Part shown: piece by piece, positions 1 through 10,979 of the stretch
Layout of the letters: each line of letters begins with the position of its first letter
Numbering within the stretch: the stretch's first letter is position 1
From: Camellia lanceoleosa
Lineage: Eukaryota > Streptophyta > Magnoliopsida > Ericales > Theaceae
Length of the DNA: 64,000 nucleotides
Assembly (NCBI GenBank): GCA_025200525.1
Contig: CM045761.1
Coordinates: 81,063,551-81,127,550 of the forward strand
Direction of reading: 5' to 3'
The notes under the pieces: model-generated
What the model saw: the letters and a program-made list of their open reading frames with translations, nothing else
Told to the model about the DNA's origin: nothing
Database searches by the model: none
Position numbers and translations under genes: made by a program

Positions 1-2791
1 CAAATAGTCTTGACTCAGATGCGTATCGTAATCTATAAATGTGCCGAGATTGAGGCTTAACTATCATACCCTTACACATATCTAGTCACCAATATCATAG
101 TGGACTAAACGCGCTAATACAAATGACCTTCTACGGCTTTCCTACTTACTTGTACGCAACCATTGCGAACAAAGTTACACATTTATATGAGAGCAGGATG
201 TCACAAGCGAGTGGGGCCGAAAGGGCCTACTCAAACCATCCATGTCATCTTCTCATTAATGTGATTAAGTACAACAAGCCACTGGTTTATGTCCAATGCC
301 ATAAACTAATTCCAATCATCTTAATGTGTGAGTTCTCAAAGACAAGTTTTAAAGGTTTAGACCCAACTAGGTAATGACTCACGACTAATTCATATTCACT
401 AGATCACAAAAGGATGTCATGGAGATATCAAGTGCGCCTAAGTCGCAAATTTAACAAGTGCTAATCCCCTGCACCTTCAAGTTAATTTTATTCTCCATAC
501 ATTTTAATGCATCTAGTTGAAAGATAACGATACTCCTCTTGCCATCTCTGTTTCTCACTTTATAGTTACTTGCAATTAATTCTACTATCCACAAGAAGGA
601 GAGAATAAGCTATCAACTATGATAGCTCCTGAAGTAACTTTAGCGTGAATTAGGCTAAAGAGTCTAATTCAACACAATGCTCTTACGAGCCATGCGTCAA
701 ATTCTTAGAGTCATAACAACCTTGTCGGTCTTGACCTTTTCATTACTATGCTGCAACGTTTGCGCTTAGTGGTAAATGTTATTCAAAAAACGTTAGCCTA
801 GCTAAGGAATCATACAAAAAAGCACCTCTTCATGTCTCACACTCAAGTGTGGAAACAGTAAGTGTCCAGACTAAGACAAGTTGGCAATGCTAATAGATTT
901 TACAGCCACTTGGTGCTAATCTTTTCACTTAGTGTTAATAGATTTTGCTGCTACTAAGCGCTAATATTTTAACTTCAAGTGATACTTCAATGCACACTAT
1001 TATAGCGCATGAAATTTTGCTCCATCCACTCTCAACAGTTGGATAAAGAGCAAAACATTGCTCATACTGGCTACTCATCTTACACTTAATGACTAATTCA
1101 TTTAAGCTCACATTTCTTGGATGACGTGACTCTTGAATGTTACTTCATCCAATGATGCAACATCATTAAAAGTCAAATTACAAAGTCAATCCGCGCAGCT
1201 CAATAATCAAGATCATATACAAATCTATTGAGGGCTTAATAATTTCATAACTCCAAAACTCGCCAACCAAAACTACGTAGCATGCCACTAACCATAACGC
1301 ACACATTAGTTTTTATTGTGCCAAATAAGGCAACAAAACCACGGTAACTTTGAGTCATATTTCCTTACTTTGGCTCAATAAAGGTCTAACCTAAAGTCTC
1401 CAAGACTTTTGCTCATCTAAAGAATAGGATTACATTGTTCATATTTGAACATCTCTACTAAGTCTAGGTCAACCAATTAACTTCCATAAGCTAAGTCAAT
1501 TTAGAGAGAAATTTGCATTGGGATTAATTTGATTAGCATAATATAATTTTGCCACAAAAATCTAAATTAAATAGTGACAATATTACACAAGTCGCAAAAT
1601 CGAAAATCCGCTATGCTCGTAATTATCTCTTGCGCCACAGGTGACAATTATCCAAAATTTAATTTAATTTATGCGCAAAAAATTGGTTTTTGGGAGTTAA
1701 TCTACAAAGATTTCTCTCAACCGAATAACCTCCCACTGACTATGGCATGTCTAAAAAACATGATAAAAAAGTTATAATTCTATACAATAGCATCATAATG
1801 TAGATTCACAACCAACTCATACTATGTCACAATTAATAATGGAATTTAAGCAAATAACAATTAATCATGCTAATCTAATTACAACATATTAGAAACCCAA
1901 AAAATATGCTATATACAACATTCAGATTATGCCACAATAAAAAGTACATCATTCTAAAATTTTCTGGAATTTTTTTGAAATTTTCTAGAATTCTAAATAA
2001 CTAATAAACACACATAAAATTAGAAATAAAAAATTCCAGAATATGATAAACTGAAAAAAAGTATACCAGTAAATAGTAAAACATTTCAGAAGTCTACAAT
2101 AAAAATTTCAACCCTAGAAAATTATTTATGCAATACCAGAAGCATTTTAAAGCATAAATAATGAATTATTATCACAGAAAAAATACTTTTTATTTTTATA
2201 AAATTTTCCAAATTTTACAGAAGATAAAAAATTTAATTCTGAGTCTAACGGTACCAACCACGCTTAAAAAAAAAGCTATAACAAATTAATTATGACCATT
2301 TAACGCGATTTAGAATTTAAAACAGAACAAACAATGCCTTATGCATCGCCAGCCTAAGTCACCTAAGCCGGAGAGAAAAAAACGCGGCGCCACAATGACT
2401 AATTGAGCGGCAAAGACGACGGGCGCGAAGCGGGCTGGGCAAGACGCAGAATGGCGCTGTTTGGCGGCGCATGTTTGGCGATGGAAGCGATAACAAATAA
2501 GTGCTGAAGCGCTGCAATAAGCCAGTGGCGCGTGAGGACCACGCGCCGCCTTTCAAGGTGTTTTTTGGTCCAATTTTTGTACTGCCGGACTCCATTTTTC
2601 AAAATAAAACCATTTATGGTATTAAAAAAGACATTAATGAACATAAAAAATAGGTATTTATGCTCTTAATCTAATGAGAGTAAACATTTTCCTCCTTTAT
2701 AAACATTCATGAATATAATGTGTACATATATATATATACACACACATGATTAAAGAAAACACGAAAATACCCATTCATGCTCTGATACCAA
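1..2791 (-). mobile_element. Copia-like LTR element, 5' internal part (arm A copy)
   Basis: This is the arm A copy of the internal region of the element at 53721-60627, cut off by the window start. On the minus strand the tRNA-iMet-type primer binding site TGGTATCAGAGC lies immediately downstream of the LTR (plus positions 2779-2790). No reading frame longer than about 80 codons survives, and none matches gag or pol cleanly here. About 1900-2300 is very AT-rich; 2380-2540 is GC-rich. Confidence 0.75.
2380..2540. other. GC-rich patch that differs between the duplicate arms
   Basis: A GGCG-rich stretch of about 160 bases inside otherwise AT-rich Copia-like DNA. The flanks align base for base with arm B, but this patch and its partner at 59755-59935 share only scattered words. 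It lies in the leader of the element, about 250-410 nt after the primer binding site on the minus strand. No convincing coding frame is seen. Confidence 0.6.
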
Positions 2792-3230
2792 TGTAAATAA
2801 AAGTATAAAACGCAGCGGATGAAAAAAATTATGGTCATACCTTTTCGCAGAAATCAATTGAAAGGATCTCGTGGGTAAATCACGGCTTCCTAAATCGATC
2901 AATCAACCCAAAGAAGAGAGTGATATTACATAATGAATATCACCCACACAAGTCACAGTGCAAAATGGCTCTTGATCGTTGTATTTTGAGAGAGAGTCAG
3001 AATATAGGAAACAACATACGACATATGTTATTATTCTCTTAATCACCCATATCCCATATCATATCAGATATAAAGGATAATATCACATCTATCCATATCA
3101 ATTGATATGATGGATATGGATATCCTGAGTGGTTATCCAAATAGGTTTTGAATTCAAATTCAAACTTATTTGGATAAGGTTCAAAAGGTTCAAATAAGGG
3201 TCATGCCACATGGGCGCCCAATTTCTAACA
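2792..3230 (-). repeat. LTR of Copia-like element (arm A copy)
   Basis: 439 bp, reading TG...CA on both strands (minus strand starts TGTTAGAAATTG). It matches the LTRs at 53721-54160 and 60188-60627. It is followed by CTAAC (3231-3235), the same target-site copy seen after the 5' LTR in arm B, so this is the same insertion event. Compared with arm B it has several small indels between about 2820 and 2910. Confidence 0.9.
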
Positions 3231-3528
3231 CTAACCTTGTGATTTTGGTAGTGGTGATTTGTGGGGTTGATGGCAAAGGCAAGTCGGTTTGATGGTGGTT
3301 TTGGGTTTGGTGTTGGATTGGATCATATAGGGAGAGTGCAGTAAGTGGTTGGAAAATGTTAATCGAGTTACAACTTAGATGATGTGGCATTGTTGGATTG
3401 ATGTCCGTAAATTCTTAATTCATGGGAAGTCAGATATAAGTTAAGGAGAAAGGTCCTCTCAAGTTCGTGATTTTGGACTGCTAATTTGAACGGTTTATTT
3501 TGTCGTGCATTTCATGTATTTCATTCTG
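3231..3528 (+). other. Flanking sequence with a short open frame in arm B, unrecognised
   Basis: Target-site flank of the Copia-like element. The arm B equivalent (60628-60818) keeps a plus-strand frame, glycine-rich and ending in ...LLDWMSVNS, for about 60 codons; arm A breaks it with small indels. I do not recognise the peptide. It could be the last exon of a gene disrupted by the LTR element, or chance. Confidence 0.25.
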
Positions 3529-3683
3529 CAAAAAAAATTAGGTTGATCCGATAACTGTAACTTGGTCAATTTATTGCATTTGTCACTAAAAAATGTTTGG
3601 TTTATTTTTAAAAACACATTTTTTGTGTTTTTTTTAGTGAAAAATTGAACAAGTTATAATTATCAGATCGACCTAATTTTTTT
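3529..3683. mobile_element. Hairpin MITE
   Basis: About 155 bp with terminal inverted repeats of nearly 40 bp. The left end reads AAAAAATTAGGTTGATCCGA and the right end, reverse complemented, AAAAAATTAGGTCGATCTGA. A second inner inverted repeat (GTCACTAAAAAA against its complement) continues the stem, so the whole unit folds into one hairpin. Arm B copy at about 60929-61090. Superfamily not assigned because no target-site duplication is clear. Confidence 0.7.
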
Positions 3684-4029
3684 GTGTGGATGAAACATAT
3701 GGAGTACCTGACAAAATGAACAATTTCAATCATCGAAACGAGCCCGTGATGGGCCCAAAGGACCCAAACAGCGCCTTCCAATTCAAATTTGGACTGAAAG
3801 GGATCTTTCTCCATAGGTTAAACTCATTATTTTTTTATCGAAATAAAAAGATGAGAAAGATATATTGGTTGAAAGTAAAATCATGCATTAATAATTATTT
3901 TTGTACTCTCCACTACTATTGTAATTTCAAAAAAGAATCCTACTTTCTGATAATTATTGCTCCTAAAAAAAATTAAAGAGCATTATGAGAAGACCACTTT
4001 AAGGCGCAGGCAAGACTAATGGGATCTGG
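3684..4029. other. Unannotated spacer
   Basis: About 350 bp between the hairpin MITE and the foldback, present in both arms. A 96-codon plus-strand frame crosses it (3686-3976) with no recognisable motif, AT-rich at its end. Judged non-coding. Confidence 0.4.
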
Positions 4030-4430
4030 GGATCCTGCTGTGTGTACAGTAGGTTGCTATGCTTTTTTGTGGAGTGTCGTCCCGAGCCTCTTTTGATAAT
4101 CTGAACCATTCATATTGTAGGGTTCGTCGAGTAGATCATCCATGCAAAAAATAAAATTGATTAGATATTTATAGCCTTATAACCAAAGCACATTTATTTT
4201 TATAAAAAATAATGGTTAACATAACTTTCATAAATTTTTAAAAACAATTAAGACCTAATTATGAGATTATAATTATCCTATTAACTTGATTTTTTACATG
4301 AATAATATTCTTAACGAACCCTACAATATGAACAGTTCAAATTATTAAAAAAACATTCGGAACAAACTCCCACAAAAGGACACAGCGGACTACTATGCCT
4401 TGAAGGGACAACAGCACCTCCAAGTCTGCT
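4030..4430. mobile_element. Foldback element with long imperfect inverted repeats
   Basis: The two ends are inverted copies. The strongest part pairs 4098-4127 with 4314-4343 (both contain CATATTGTAGGGTTCG in inverse sense), and weaker pairing continues outward through TTTTGTGG(G)AG to near 4030 and 4430. The centre is AT-rich. Copy in arm B at about 61440-61845. No transposase frame; probably a MITE or foldback transposon. Confidence 0.6.
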
Positions 4431-4642
4431 TGCTTGGTACTTGGTACTATAGCAAAAGTAGTTGTGGTTGAGAGTAGAGCATGGAATTAGGGCTCGTTTG
4501 GAAATTGGTAACCACTTTGGCATAATAACATCACTATGCCCATAGTTGGTCGACCATTAAGAAGTTAGGCACTCCTCTGAGGCTTCCGTTCCAAAGAAGT
4601 CTTTTTTTTCTTTTTTTTTATATCTCTTTATTATTTTTTTAT

Positions 4643-5204
4643 TGATATGCAACAGTTTCGACGAAGGATAGGTTGGGCTGGTCCACACTTTTAACGAGTC
4701 TGCTAGTCTCAAAGTCCATAGAGCGTGCCTGCAAAAAGGTCCAAGAGGGGAGCTAATCTTCCAACGGACACTCCGATGATTGAGTTAGGATAAAGTAGAT
4801 TGATTGTGTAGAATGAGAAGAGGGGGATGAAGAGCTTAACCTTTAACGCATCTCGAAAGTTTCCTTATATTATTTGTTCATCATTTCCTTGTTCATTCTA
4901 GTCTGTCTTGTTGGCTGAAAGTCTATATTCTAGCTTGCATCGTTCATAATGAGTCTGTAGTCTCCGACGTGAAGGGGTTGTTGCATTTAATACTATGAGA
5001 GCCTCATTAATGGCTGATGTGTGGGTGCAATAACTTTGTAGGATCTTTGTCTGCCTACATGATTGATTCCCTACCCAATAGGTGTTTGAATGCTATTGGT
5101 CTTGGTCCATCATTGGTTTCTCAAGGTTACTGGGTTTTAGTATCTAATTCGTGGGCTGGGTCCTAAGTCATGGGCTAGACCCTCTTACAGGCACATCGGT
5201 ATCA
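4643..5204 (-). repeat. 3' LTR of the Tat-like gypsy element
   Basis: 562 bp, pairs with 12469-13022. On the minus strand a purine-rich tract (AATTGGGGACTAC) sits just before it. Near-identical copy in arm B at 62055-62616. Confidence 0.88.
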
Positions 5205-5392
5205 GTAGTCCCCAATTTCCAAGTGCAGCTTTAGTCCAACGAAGGGAATAGGAAAGGTGGAGGGAGTCCCCCAAGCCCAAATAGGAGGTAGGGGTGGGGT
5301 GAGAGGGAGGTGGTAGAAGGAAGACAAAAGACCGAGTGATCGTGGAGGAAGGGACCAAGAGGAACGACCAATCAGCAAGGGTGGCCGACCGT

Positions 5393-5572
5393 AAGGAGGG
5401 CCGACCACGAAGGTGGGCGAGCGGGATAATCGACAGTAAGGAGGACCAATCACAAAAGAGGCCAAGTGGGATGACCAACTGTGAGGAGGGCTGATCGCAA
5501 AGGTGGTCAAGCAGGATGACCAATCGTGAGGAGGGCCGATCGCAAAGGGGGGAGAGCGGGATGACCATCCGG
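5393..5572. repeat. 45-bp tandem repeat, four units
   Basis: Units start at 5393, 5438, 5483 and 5528, an exact 45-bp period, each beginning AGGAGGGC(C/T)GA or similar and ending near GCGGGATGACCA. Because the period is a multiple of three, the minus strand shows a 15-residue peptide repeat, but this is a by-product of the array. It lies just inside the 3' LTR and is shared with arm B (about 62805-62984). Confidence 0.85.
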
Positions 5573-6039
5573 GATGAGGGTCAAAAATTCAGTGACGGCG
5601 CACGGGACTCAAGGAATGAGTAAGCACGTAACGATGTGAAGTGGAATAGATAGGGGGAAGGAATGAGAATTAGTGGGGAAAATGAGGGATCGTAGTCGTA
5701 CACGTGTGCGATGTTAGGCCGCGGATAGGAAATACGAATCAATAGGAAGAGGTGAACAGGCCGGTGGTGGGTATGTGGAAAAAGGCAGGGGTTTATACTC
5801 GTTTGTCGAATTTCATACTGGCAAATTTTAACCTCAATCCTTGGAACACAGGCAAACCCTGGACATTTGGACTTGTGCGATTCACTTACCTTATTGCGAA
5901 GAATCAACGCATTTCGGACTTTAGCTCTTACATCTTAATGGACTCTTCTCTCTTTCACATCGCCAATTTCGTCGCCTCGCAATTAAGGCGATATACAAAA
6001 ACGTAAAGGAGATAGCATAAGACAAAGCGCCGGCGATGA

Positions 6040-7780
6040 CATCGGATGCGTTAGGAGATAATGATGGAATGGCACTGGCGGAGCAATATAGAGTAGAGAG
6101 GCGTGAAGAGAGGGTTGTAGAGCGGCCAATGCGAACCTCTCTAGGGACAATGATGGCGGCGGTCTAATCGACAGCCAAGTGGCTCTGCATCATCGGCATA
6201 CCAAGACTAACAAATCCACGCTAACTAGAGGATTTGGAGGAGTCATGAGCAAATACCAAATTTCGGAGAGGTAGAGTTGAGAGTGCCCATGACGAATGAG
6301 AGGGCTTATGATGCATCACCAATGGAGTTCACTCAGACGAAGAAGTGTCAGGGAGGGCTGAGGATGCCCCCTATAACTAGTGGTCAACGTGCTAAATTAC
6401 CTAGAGGTGGCCCCAGGACAACTAATGCCTAATGTGTGGAAGATTTTATTTGTGTATGCAGTCACGTGGCCACAGGTGATCGGAGGAGAGAAAATGACAG
6501 TGGATAAATTTTTCTCCTTCTACAAGGCTTCTGGGCAACAAAAGACTTGGGTGACCCTTCAAGCCATAGAGGGAAGGGGATTGGTGGCGGGATTACCCTC
6601 GTTAGTGAAGGGTTGGCGGCTAAAGTGGTTTTTTGTGTCGGCCAGTGGTGGAAGGGGAGCGCACACGATTTGGAAGGTCCCCACAAAGTCGTTGGAGCCA
6701 AAGTTAGACGCTGCGATGGAGAGGAGGGTCAAATAGGTGAACGAGTGGCGAGAGAAGGAAGACCTAAAATGGGATGACCTTGTCCAGCCCTTAGCCTTGT
6801 TTGCACTGAATCTGGGGCCTCAGCCGACCGGGGAAGATCCTACTTTAGAGAAGGTGAAGGCAATGAGGAAGGTGTAGGAGGTAGAGGACGCGCGGGCGTT
6901 TGCCATGACAGACAAGTACAATGAGAAAAATTTAGGTCCAAATCAAGCCGGGTCACAAAGAGGTCTGTCTGACCACGACCCCAACCCCACGAGACAAGGA
7001 CTATAACATTTGTGCCTCAAGGGCACCGGTGGATTCATTAAGGGAGAGGAGTAAGAAGAAGATAGAGTTAGTGGTAAAGAAGAAAAACAAGTGGGGGGTG
7101 GTAACGGAGGGGAGTGAAGAAAGTCCGTTGGCGAAGGAGGCCAAAGAGAGGGTAATGGAAGTGCCTCCAGAAGTAGATAGAGGAGAGATTAGGGTTAGGG
7201 CAGAAGTGAAGGGACATTTGGCCAAGCCCCCGATCACCCAAGTGACAAGCAGTGTGGACGAGCAAAAAAGGTCGCCAAAAGCTAACTAATTTACTGACCT
7301 ACCTCACAAGGACGTGCCCTCAAGAGAAGAGCCCCCAAGGTAAGAGTAGGGGTCGTTGGGGACCGTCACTCATCATTTGTGTGCCGTGGTCATCCGCTCG
7401 GTTGGTAATGGTGGTGAGACTAAGGCTACTGCAAACTGCCTGCTAGGGGCCATTGAGGATGCGACTATGCGAAGGATGTCAGAGTTCACAGAAACAGACC
7501 TCATGAGAGGGCTCTACTCTGCTTAGATGGAAGCGGTGACCTTGGCGGCTGCATCACTAGGCAAGGGAATGAGGACGAAGATGGAAATGGAACCGCTTAA
7601 GGCCCGATTAGAGGAGGCGTGGATGCAATTACAGAGTGTAAGAGAACGGAAATAGCAGGCTAGAGGAAGGCGGCGATGAGTGCCTGCACGAAGGGCTTAT
7701 TGTACGTTCAAAGAGTGAAGAAGATGGAAGTGCTGGCGGTGGTGTAGGGTTACTTGGCTGAGCGTGCGATAGTAGGCCAG
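6040..7780 (+). pseudogene. Antisense transposase_28-like (PF04195-type) frame inside gypsy element, broken
   Basis: Runs opposite to gag-pol, between the integrase remnant and the 3' LTR. The arm B copy reads ...YQISAEVELRVPMTNERA... and ...FTLYEEVLPGEGGLRMPP..., then after a frameshift ...PGQLMPNVWKILF... and ...FFSFYKASG.... This is the pattern I know from plant 'putative gypsy-type transposon' proteins (Pfam PF04195). Further on, a charged helical stretch (MEAVTLAAASLGKG, then MEPLKARLEEAWMQLQSVRE, 7528-7650) fits the coiled-coil tail of those proteins. Stops and frameshifts occur in both arms, so it is not translated as it stands. Antisense extra frames are known from Tat-lineage elements; the family assignment is from memory. 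Confidence 0.6.
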
Positions 7781-8107
7781 ACTGAGGTTGCCCGCTGGCG
7801 GTGCATGAGGGATGTTGACAAAGCGCTGACATTTGTTACACTTAAGCACAAAGTCAATAGGGTCTTAATTGATTGTGGGCCAGAAGTAGCCTGTGCAGAG
7901 AATTTTATGGACCAGACACCGTCTACTTGAATGGTTACCACAAACACCCTCGTGTATTTCTCTCATTACATAGTTCGCTTGAGCAGGATTGAGACACTTA
8001 AGATGTAGGTGTGAGAATCCCCGTTTGTACAGCAGACGGTTGATGATGACATAATGAGACAACCAAGCCCTGACTTTATCAGCCTCTTGTTTAGCGTCTG
8101 GTAACAC
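7780..8107 (-). pseudogene. Integrase zinc-finger remnant; catalytic core absent
   Basis: Minus-strand frame beginning MLPDAKQEADKVRAWLSHYV and containing HEGVCGNH and, after one stop at 7864, KCNKCQRFVNIPHAPP, which is the H2C2 zinc finger of gypsy integrases. The DDE catalytic core should follow directly, but sequence similarity ends after the finger and the antisense frame lies in its place. The element therefore cannot make integrase. Confidence 0.8.
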
Positions 8108-8115
8108 CCTGTGTT

Positions 8116-8913
8116 CTAAGAACGAGATGATGTCTTGGGCCTATGGAATAGGCTCATTATGGAGGAAGTGGACCTCTTATGGATCTGACGAGACGGCGGG
8201 AGTAGGTATTCCACTCGGATGCCGTGATTGAGATTCGACTGGTTAGCCGAAGCTAATTGAACCATTTCATCCGCTTGAGAATTGTTTGACCTAGGGATGT
8301 GCTGGATCTGGAAACTACTTAAAAGGCGGATGAGGGGAAGAGCGATGTTCCTGTATGCTCGTATCGTTTCTTCCTTCACATCAAACTCCCTAGTTATCTG
8401 TCCGACAACCAATTGGGAATTACTAAACATGTGGATGTGGTCGACCCCAATGTCCTTGGCCAGTTGGAGACCCACTATGAAGGCCTCATACTCAAATTTC
8501 GTTATTACTTGCTTTAATAGAAAACAGAGAGCACACTTGAAGTATTCGCCCTCTGGGGCAGTGAGGATTAAACCGACTCCATTACCATCTTTACGGGATG
8601 ATCCGTCTACGTTAAGGGTCCAAGAATAGGGATCAGTTGTCTCAGGATTGGCTTGTGGTCGTAGAGAGGGTATGTGCAGGGTAAGGTTAGTGAATTCCAG
8701 AATGAAGTCGGCAACGGCTTGGCCTTTGATGGCTACCCGAGGTCGGTAAAAGATCTCGTATTGATTCATTTCGATAGACCATTGCATGAGTCTACTTGAT
8801 GATTCTAGTTGTTGCATAATTTTCCTTAAATGTTGGTCAGTGAGGACCACAATTGAATGTGCTTGGAAATAGGGTCGGAGGTGTCTGGAGGCAATGGCTA
8901 GGGCCAGAGCCAT
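8116..8913 (-). pseudogene. Gypsy pol: retroviral RNase H end plus second (cellular-type) RNase H
   Basis: A 265-codon uninterrupted frame. Residues 1-70 are the end of the LTR-element RNase H (HSIVVLTDQHLRKIMQQ, then NQYEIFYRPR). After a linker, WTLNVDGSSRKDGNGVGLIL begins a second RNase H domain, with FEYEAFIVGLQLAKDIGV and FSNSQLVVGQI. The usual catalytic pattern D-E-D is D (VDGSS), E (EYEA) and, at the third site, N (SNSQ where the family has SDSQ), so it is probably inactive. Two consecutive RNase H domains point to the Tat lineage. Confidence 0.85.
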
Positions 8914-8946
8914 CTTCTCTAATAAAGGGTAGTTCTGTTCTGTCCC

Positions 8947-10020
8947 TCAGAGAGCGCGGCTGATGTAGTAAACTAGGTGCTGGATTGAGTCGTCTTCCCT
9001 GATGAGAGTAGTACTAACTACCATGGTAGAGACAACTAAGTAAAGGAAAATGGTCTCTTCTGGCAATCCTTGAGAGAGGAAAAGAGGATTGGCTAGGCAC
9101 TGTTTTAGTTGTTGAAAAGCCTCCTCAGACTCGGTATTCCATTCGAAAGCCTGTCGGAGAACTTTGAAGAATGGAAGACTTTTGTCAATTGCTCGGGAAA
9201 TGAAGCGGTTAAGGGCGATGACTCTGCCTATGAGCCGTTGGACCTCTTTCACCGTTTGGGGAGACTACATTTCTATCAGTGCCTTGATCTTTTTTGGTTG
9301 GCCTCAATACCTCGGTGGCTGACCATGAACCCCAAAAATTTACTAGATCTGACGCGAAAGGCGCAATTTTCCGAATTCAGCTTCATCTGGTACTTGTGTA
9401 AGGTCAAGAAAGTCTCTCGTACGTTCGCTAAGTGATTGGAGAATAGTTTGCTCTTGATGAGCATGTCATTGACATAAACCTCGATATTCTAACCTATTTG
9501 GTTTTTGAAAATGATGTTGACCAGGCGTTGGTAAGTGGCCCCTGTATTCCTCAAACCGAATGGCATCATGCGGTAGTCATAAGTCTCAATGTCAGTAATG
9601 AAAGAGGTGTGCTCTTAGTCAGCTGCATACATTAAGATCTGATTATAGTTGAAGAAAGTGTCTATGAAACTAAGCATCTGATGTCCCGCAGTTGCATCGA
9701 CCAATAGATCTATTCTAGGAAGTGGGTAGCTATCTTTGGGGTAGGCTCGATTGAGGTCAGAGTAGTCGACGCACAGTCACCATTTGTCATTATTTTTTAC
9801 GGACCAAGACTACGTTAGATAACTATCTGGGATAGTTCGCGTTTCTGATGAATTGTGCCTTCAACAGCTTGTCCACCTCAGTGGCGATGAGGTTGTTGCG
9901 CTCTAGATGAAAAATGTGTTGCTTTTGGCAAAGCGGTCGAAACTAGGGCTCAATACTGAGGCAATGAGTGATAAAAGCAGGGTCGATGCCTGGCATGTTC
10001 GAATGAGTTCAAGCAAAGAC
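8947..10020 (-). pseudogene. Gypsy reverse transcriptase and connection domain, decayed
   Basis: Includes the frame MKEVQRLIGRVIALNRFISR (9252 down to 8947) with FEWNTESEEAFQQLKQCL, the RT thumb/RNase H start, and the palm frame around 9464. The catalytic motif, normally YVDDM, reads YVNDM (plus positions 9465-9476 on the minus strand), losing one of the two aspartates. Several stops interrupt 9480-10000, where the palm region still reads SFITDIETYDYRMMPFGLRN. Non-functional. Confidence 0.82.
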
Positions 10021-10074
10021 ATCATTGTGCTCAGCTAAGAGAGCCGTGAGACCGGCCTTGGCCTGAGGAGGCAG

Positions 10075-10745
10075 CTAGCTACCAATCTTAACCGTCTTCG
10101 TTGAATCGTCAAAGTTGATGGGCACTTCGATTAACTCTTCCACTGGTTCCTCCCTGATTAGTTCCTCCTCATCTTTAACATCAAGACCTTCTATGATCAT
10201 AGCTTCTTTCATTTTTACTTCTTTTAACGAAGCGAAGTAGCATTCTTTAGCCACGATCTGTTCGCCCCTTATAGTGCCGACTCCATAATCGTTCGAAAAT
10301 TTGAGTGCCAGGTGATAAATGGACATCACGACTTGAAAAGCATTGAGTGCTGTGCGTCCAAGGATGACGTTGTAGGCGGAGGGGCAGTGGACAACAAAAA
10401 GGTAAGAATCTTCATATTTTACCTTGGGTACTCACTGATAGTGATTGGTAGGTCGATGGACCCTATAGAAATTACCTGGTCCTTAGTAAAGCCAACTAAA
10501 GGCGTTTGCAGAGGTGATAACTTTTCTTCACCAATCTAGAGCTACTTGAAAGCATTGAGAAAGATAATATTTGAGGAGCTATCATTGTCGACGAGCGCAC
10601 GTCGAACCTTGTAGTTGGAGAGGAGAGAGGAGATGATAAGTGGGTCATCGTGGGGGTATCGGATGCCTTCGTAATCTGCATCTATAAAGGTAATCTGCCC
10701 CACCATTGCTTGATTACTTGGGGCTCTGGCCAACCAAATAAGCAT
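10075..10745 (-). pseudogene. Gypsy aspartic protease region, decayed
   Basis: The active-site region reads RRALVDNDSSSNIIFLNAFK where the family has DNGSS; the catalytic D-x-G glycine is changed to D. Further on, MMSIYHLALKFSNDYGVGTI and RGEQIVAKECYF match the conserved segment after the protease in plant Tat-like elements, followed by an acidic spacer. Confidence 0.75.
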
Positions 10746-10979
10746 TTCATTGTCTGACCCCTACCTCATTCGTCGAAGCTCAACCCACTGTACCAATCGT
10801 GACGGTCTGCCGTATGTGAGTCCACCTGTAATGACCCTTATTTCACCAGCTGGGGGAGCCGGGGCTCTTGGAGCTCGAGGTTGGTGTTCAAATCCGCCAA
10901 CCTCTCATTGGCCGGTCGGCCAGGTAGAGCGCCTATCGCTTCGGGCTTGAGGGGTTGGTTCTGGTCCTTTGGTGAGGTC

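Larger units (their letters stand above)
1..6576. repeat. Duplicated segment, arm A (partner 57402-64000)
   Basis: Base 1 corresponds to 57402 and base 6576 to about 64000. The order is collinear throughout: internal Copia-like DNA, its LTR, the same 5-bp target site CTAAC, a hairpin MITE, a foldback, the gypsy 3' LTR and the antisense frame. In the first 700 bases I count about eight substitutions, roughly 1%. Indel clusters at about 2820-2910, 3270-3500 and 6160-6360 and a GC-rich patch at 2380-2540 are much more divergent. Both arms are cut by the window edges, so neither boundary is known. Because flanks as well as the transposon are shared, the copies arose by duplication, or are two alleles, rather than by independent insertion. 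Confidence 0.95.

Noticed and set aside
3686..3976. 96-codon plus-strand frame present in both arms
   Set aside because: Conserved only because the arms are near-identical copies; no motif, and the second half is AT-driven K/N/Y/F-rich sequence.
5185..5568. 127-codon minus-strand frame, proline/serine rich
   Set aside because: Explained by the 45-bp tandem repeat; no known domain, and it lies between pol and the 3' LTR.
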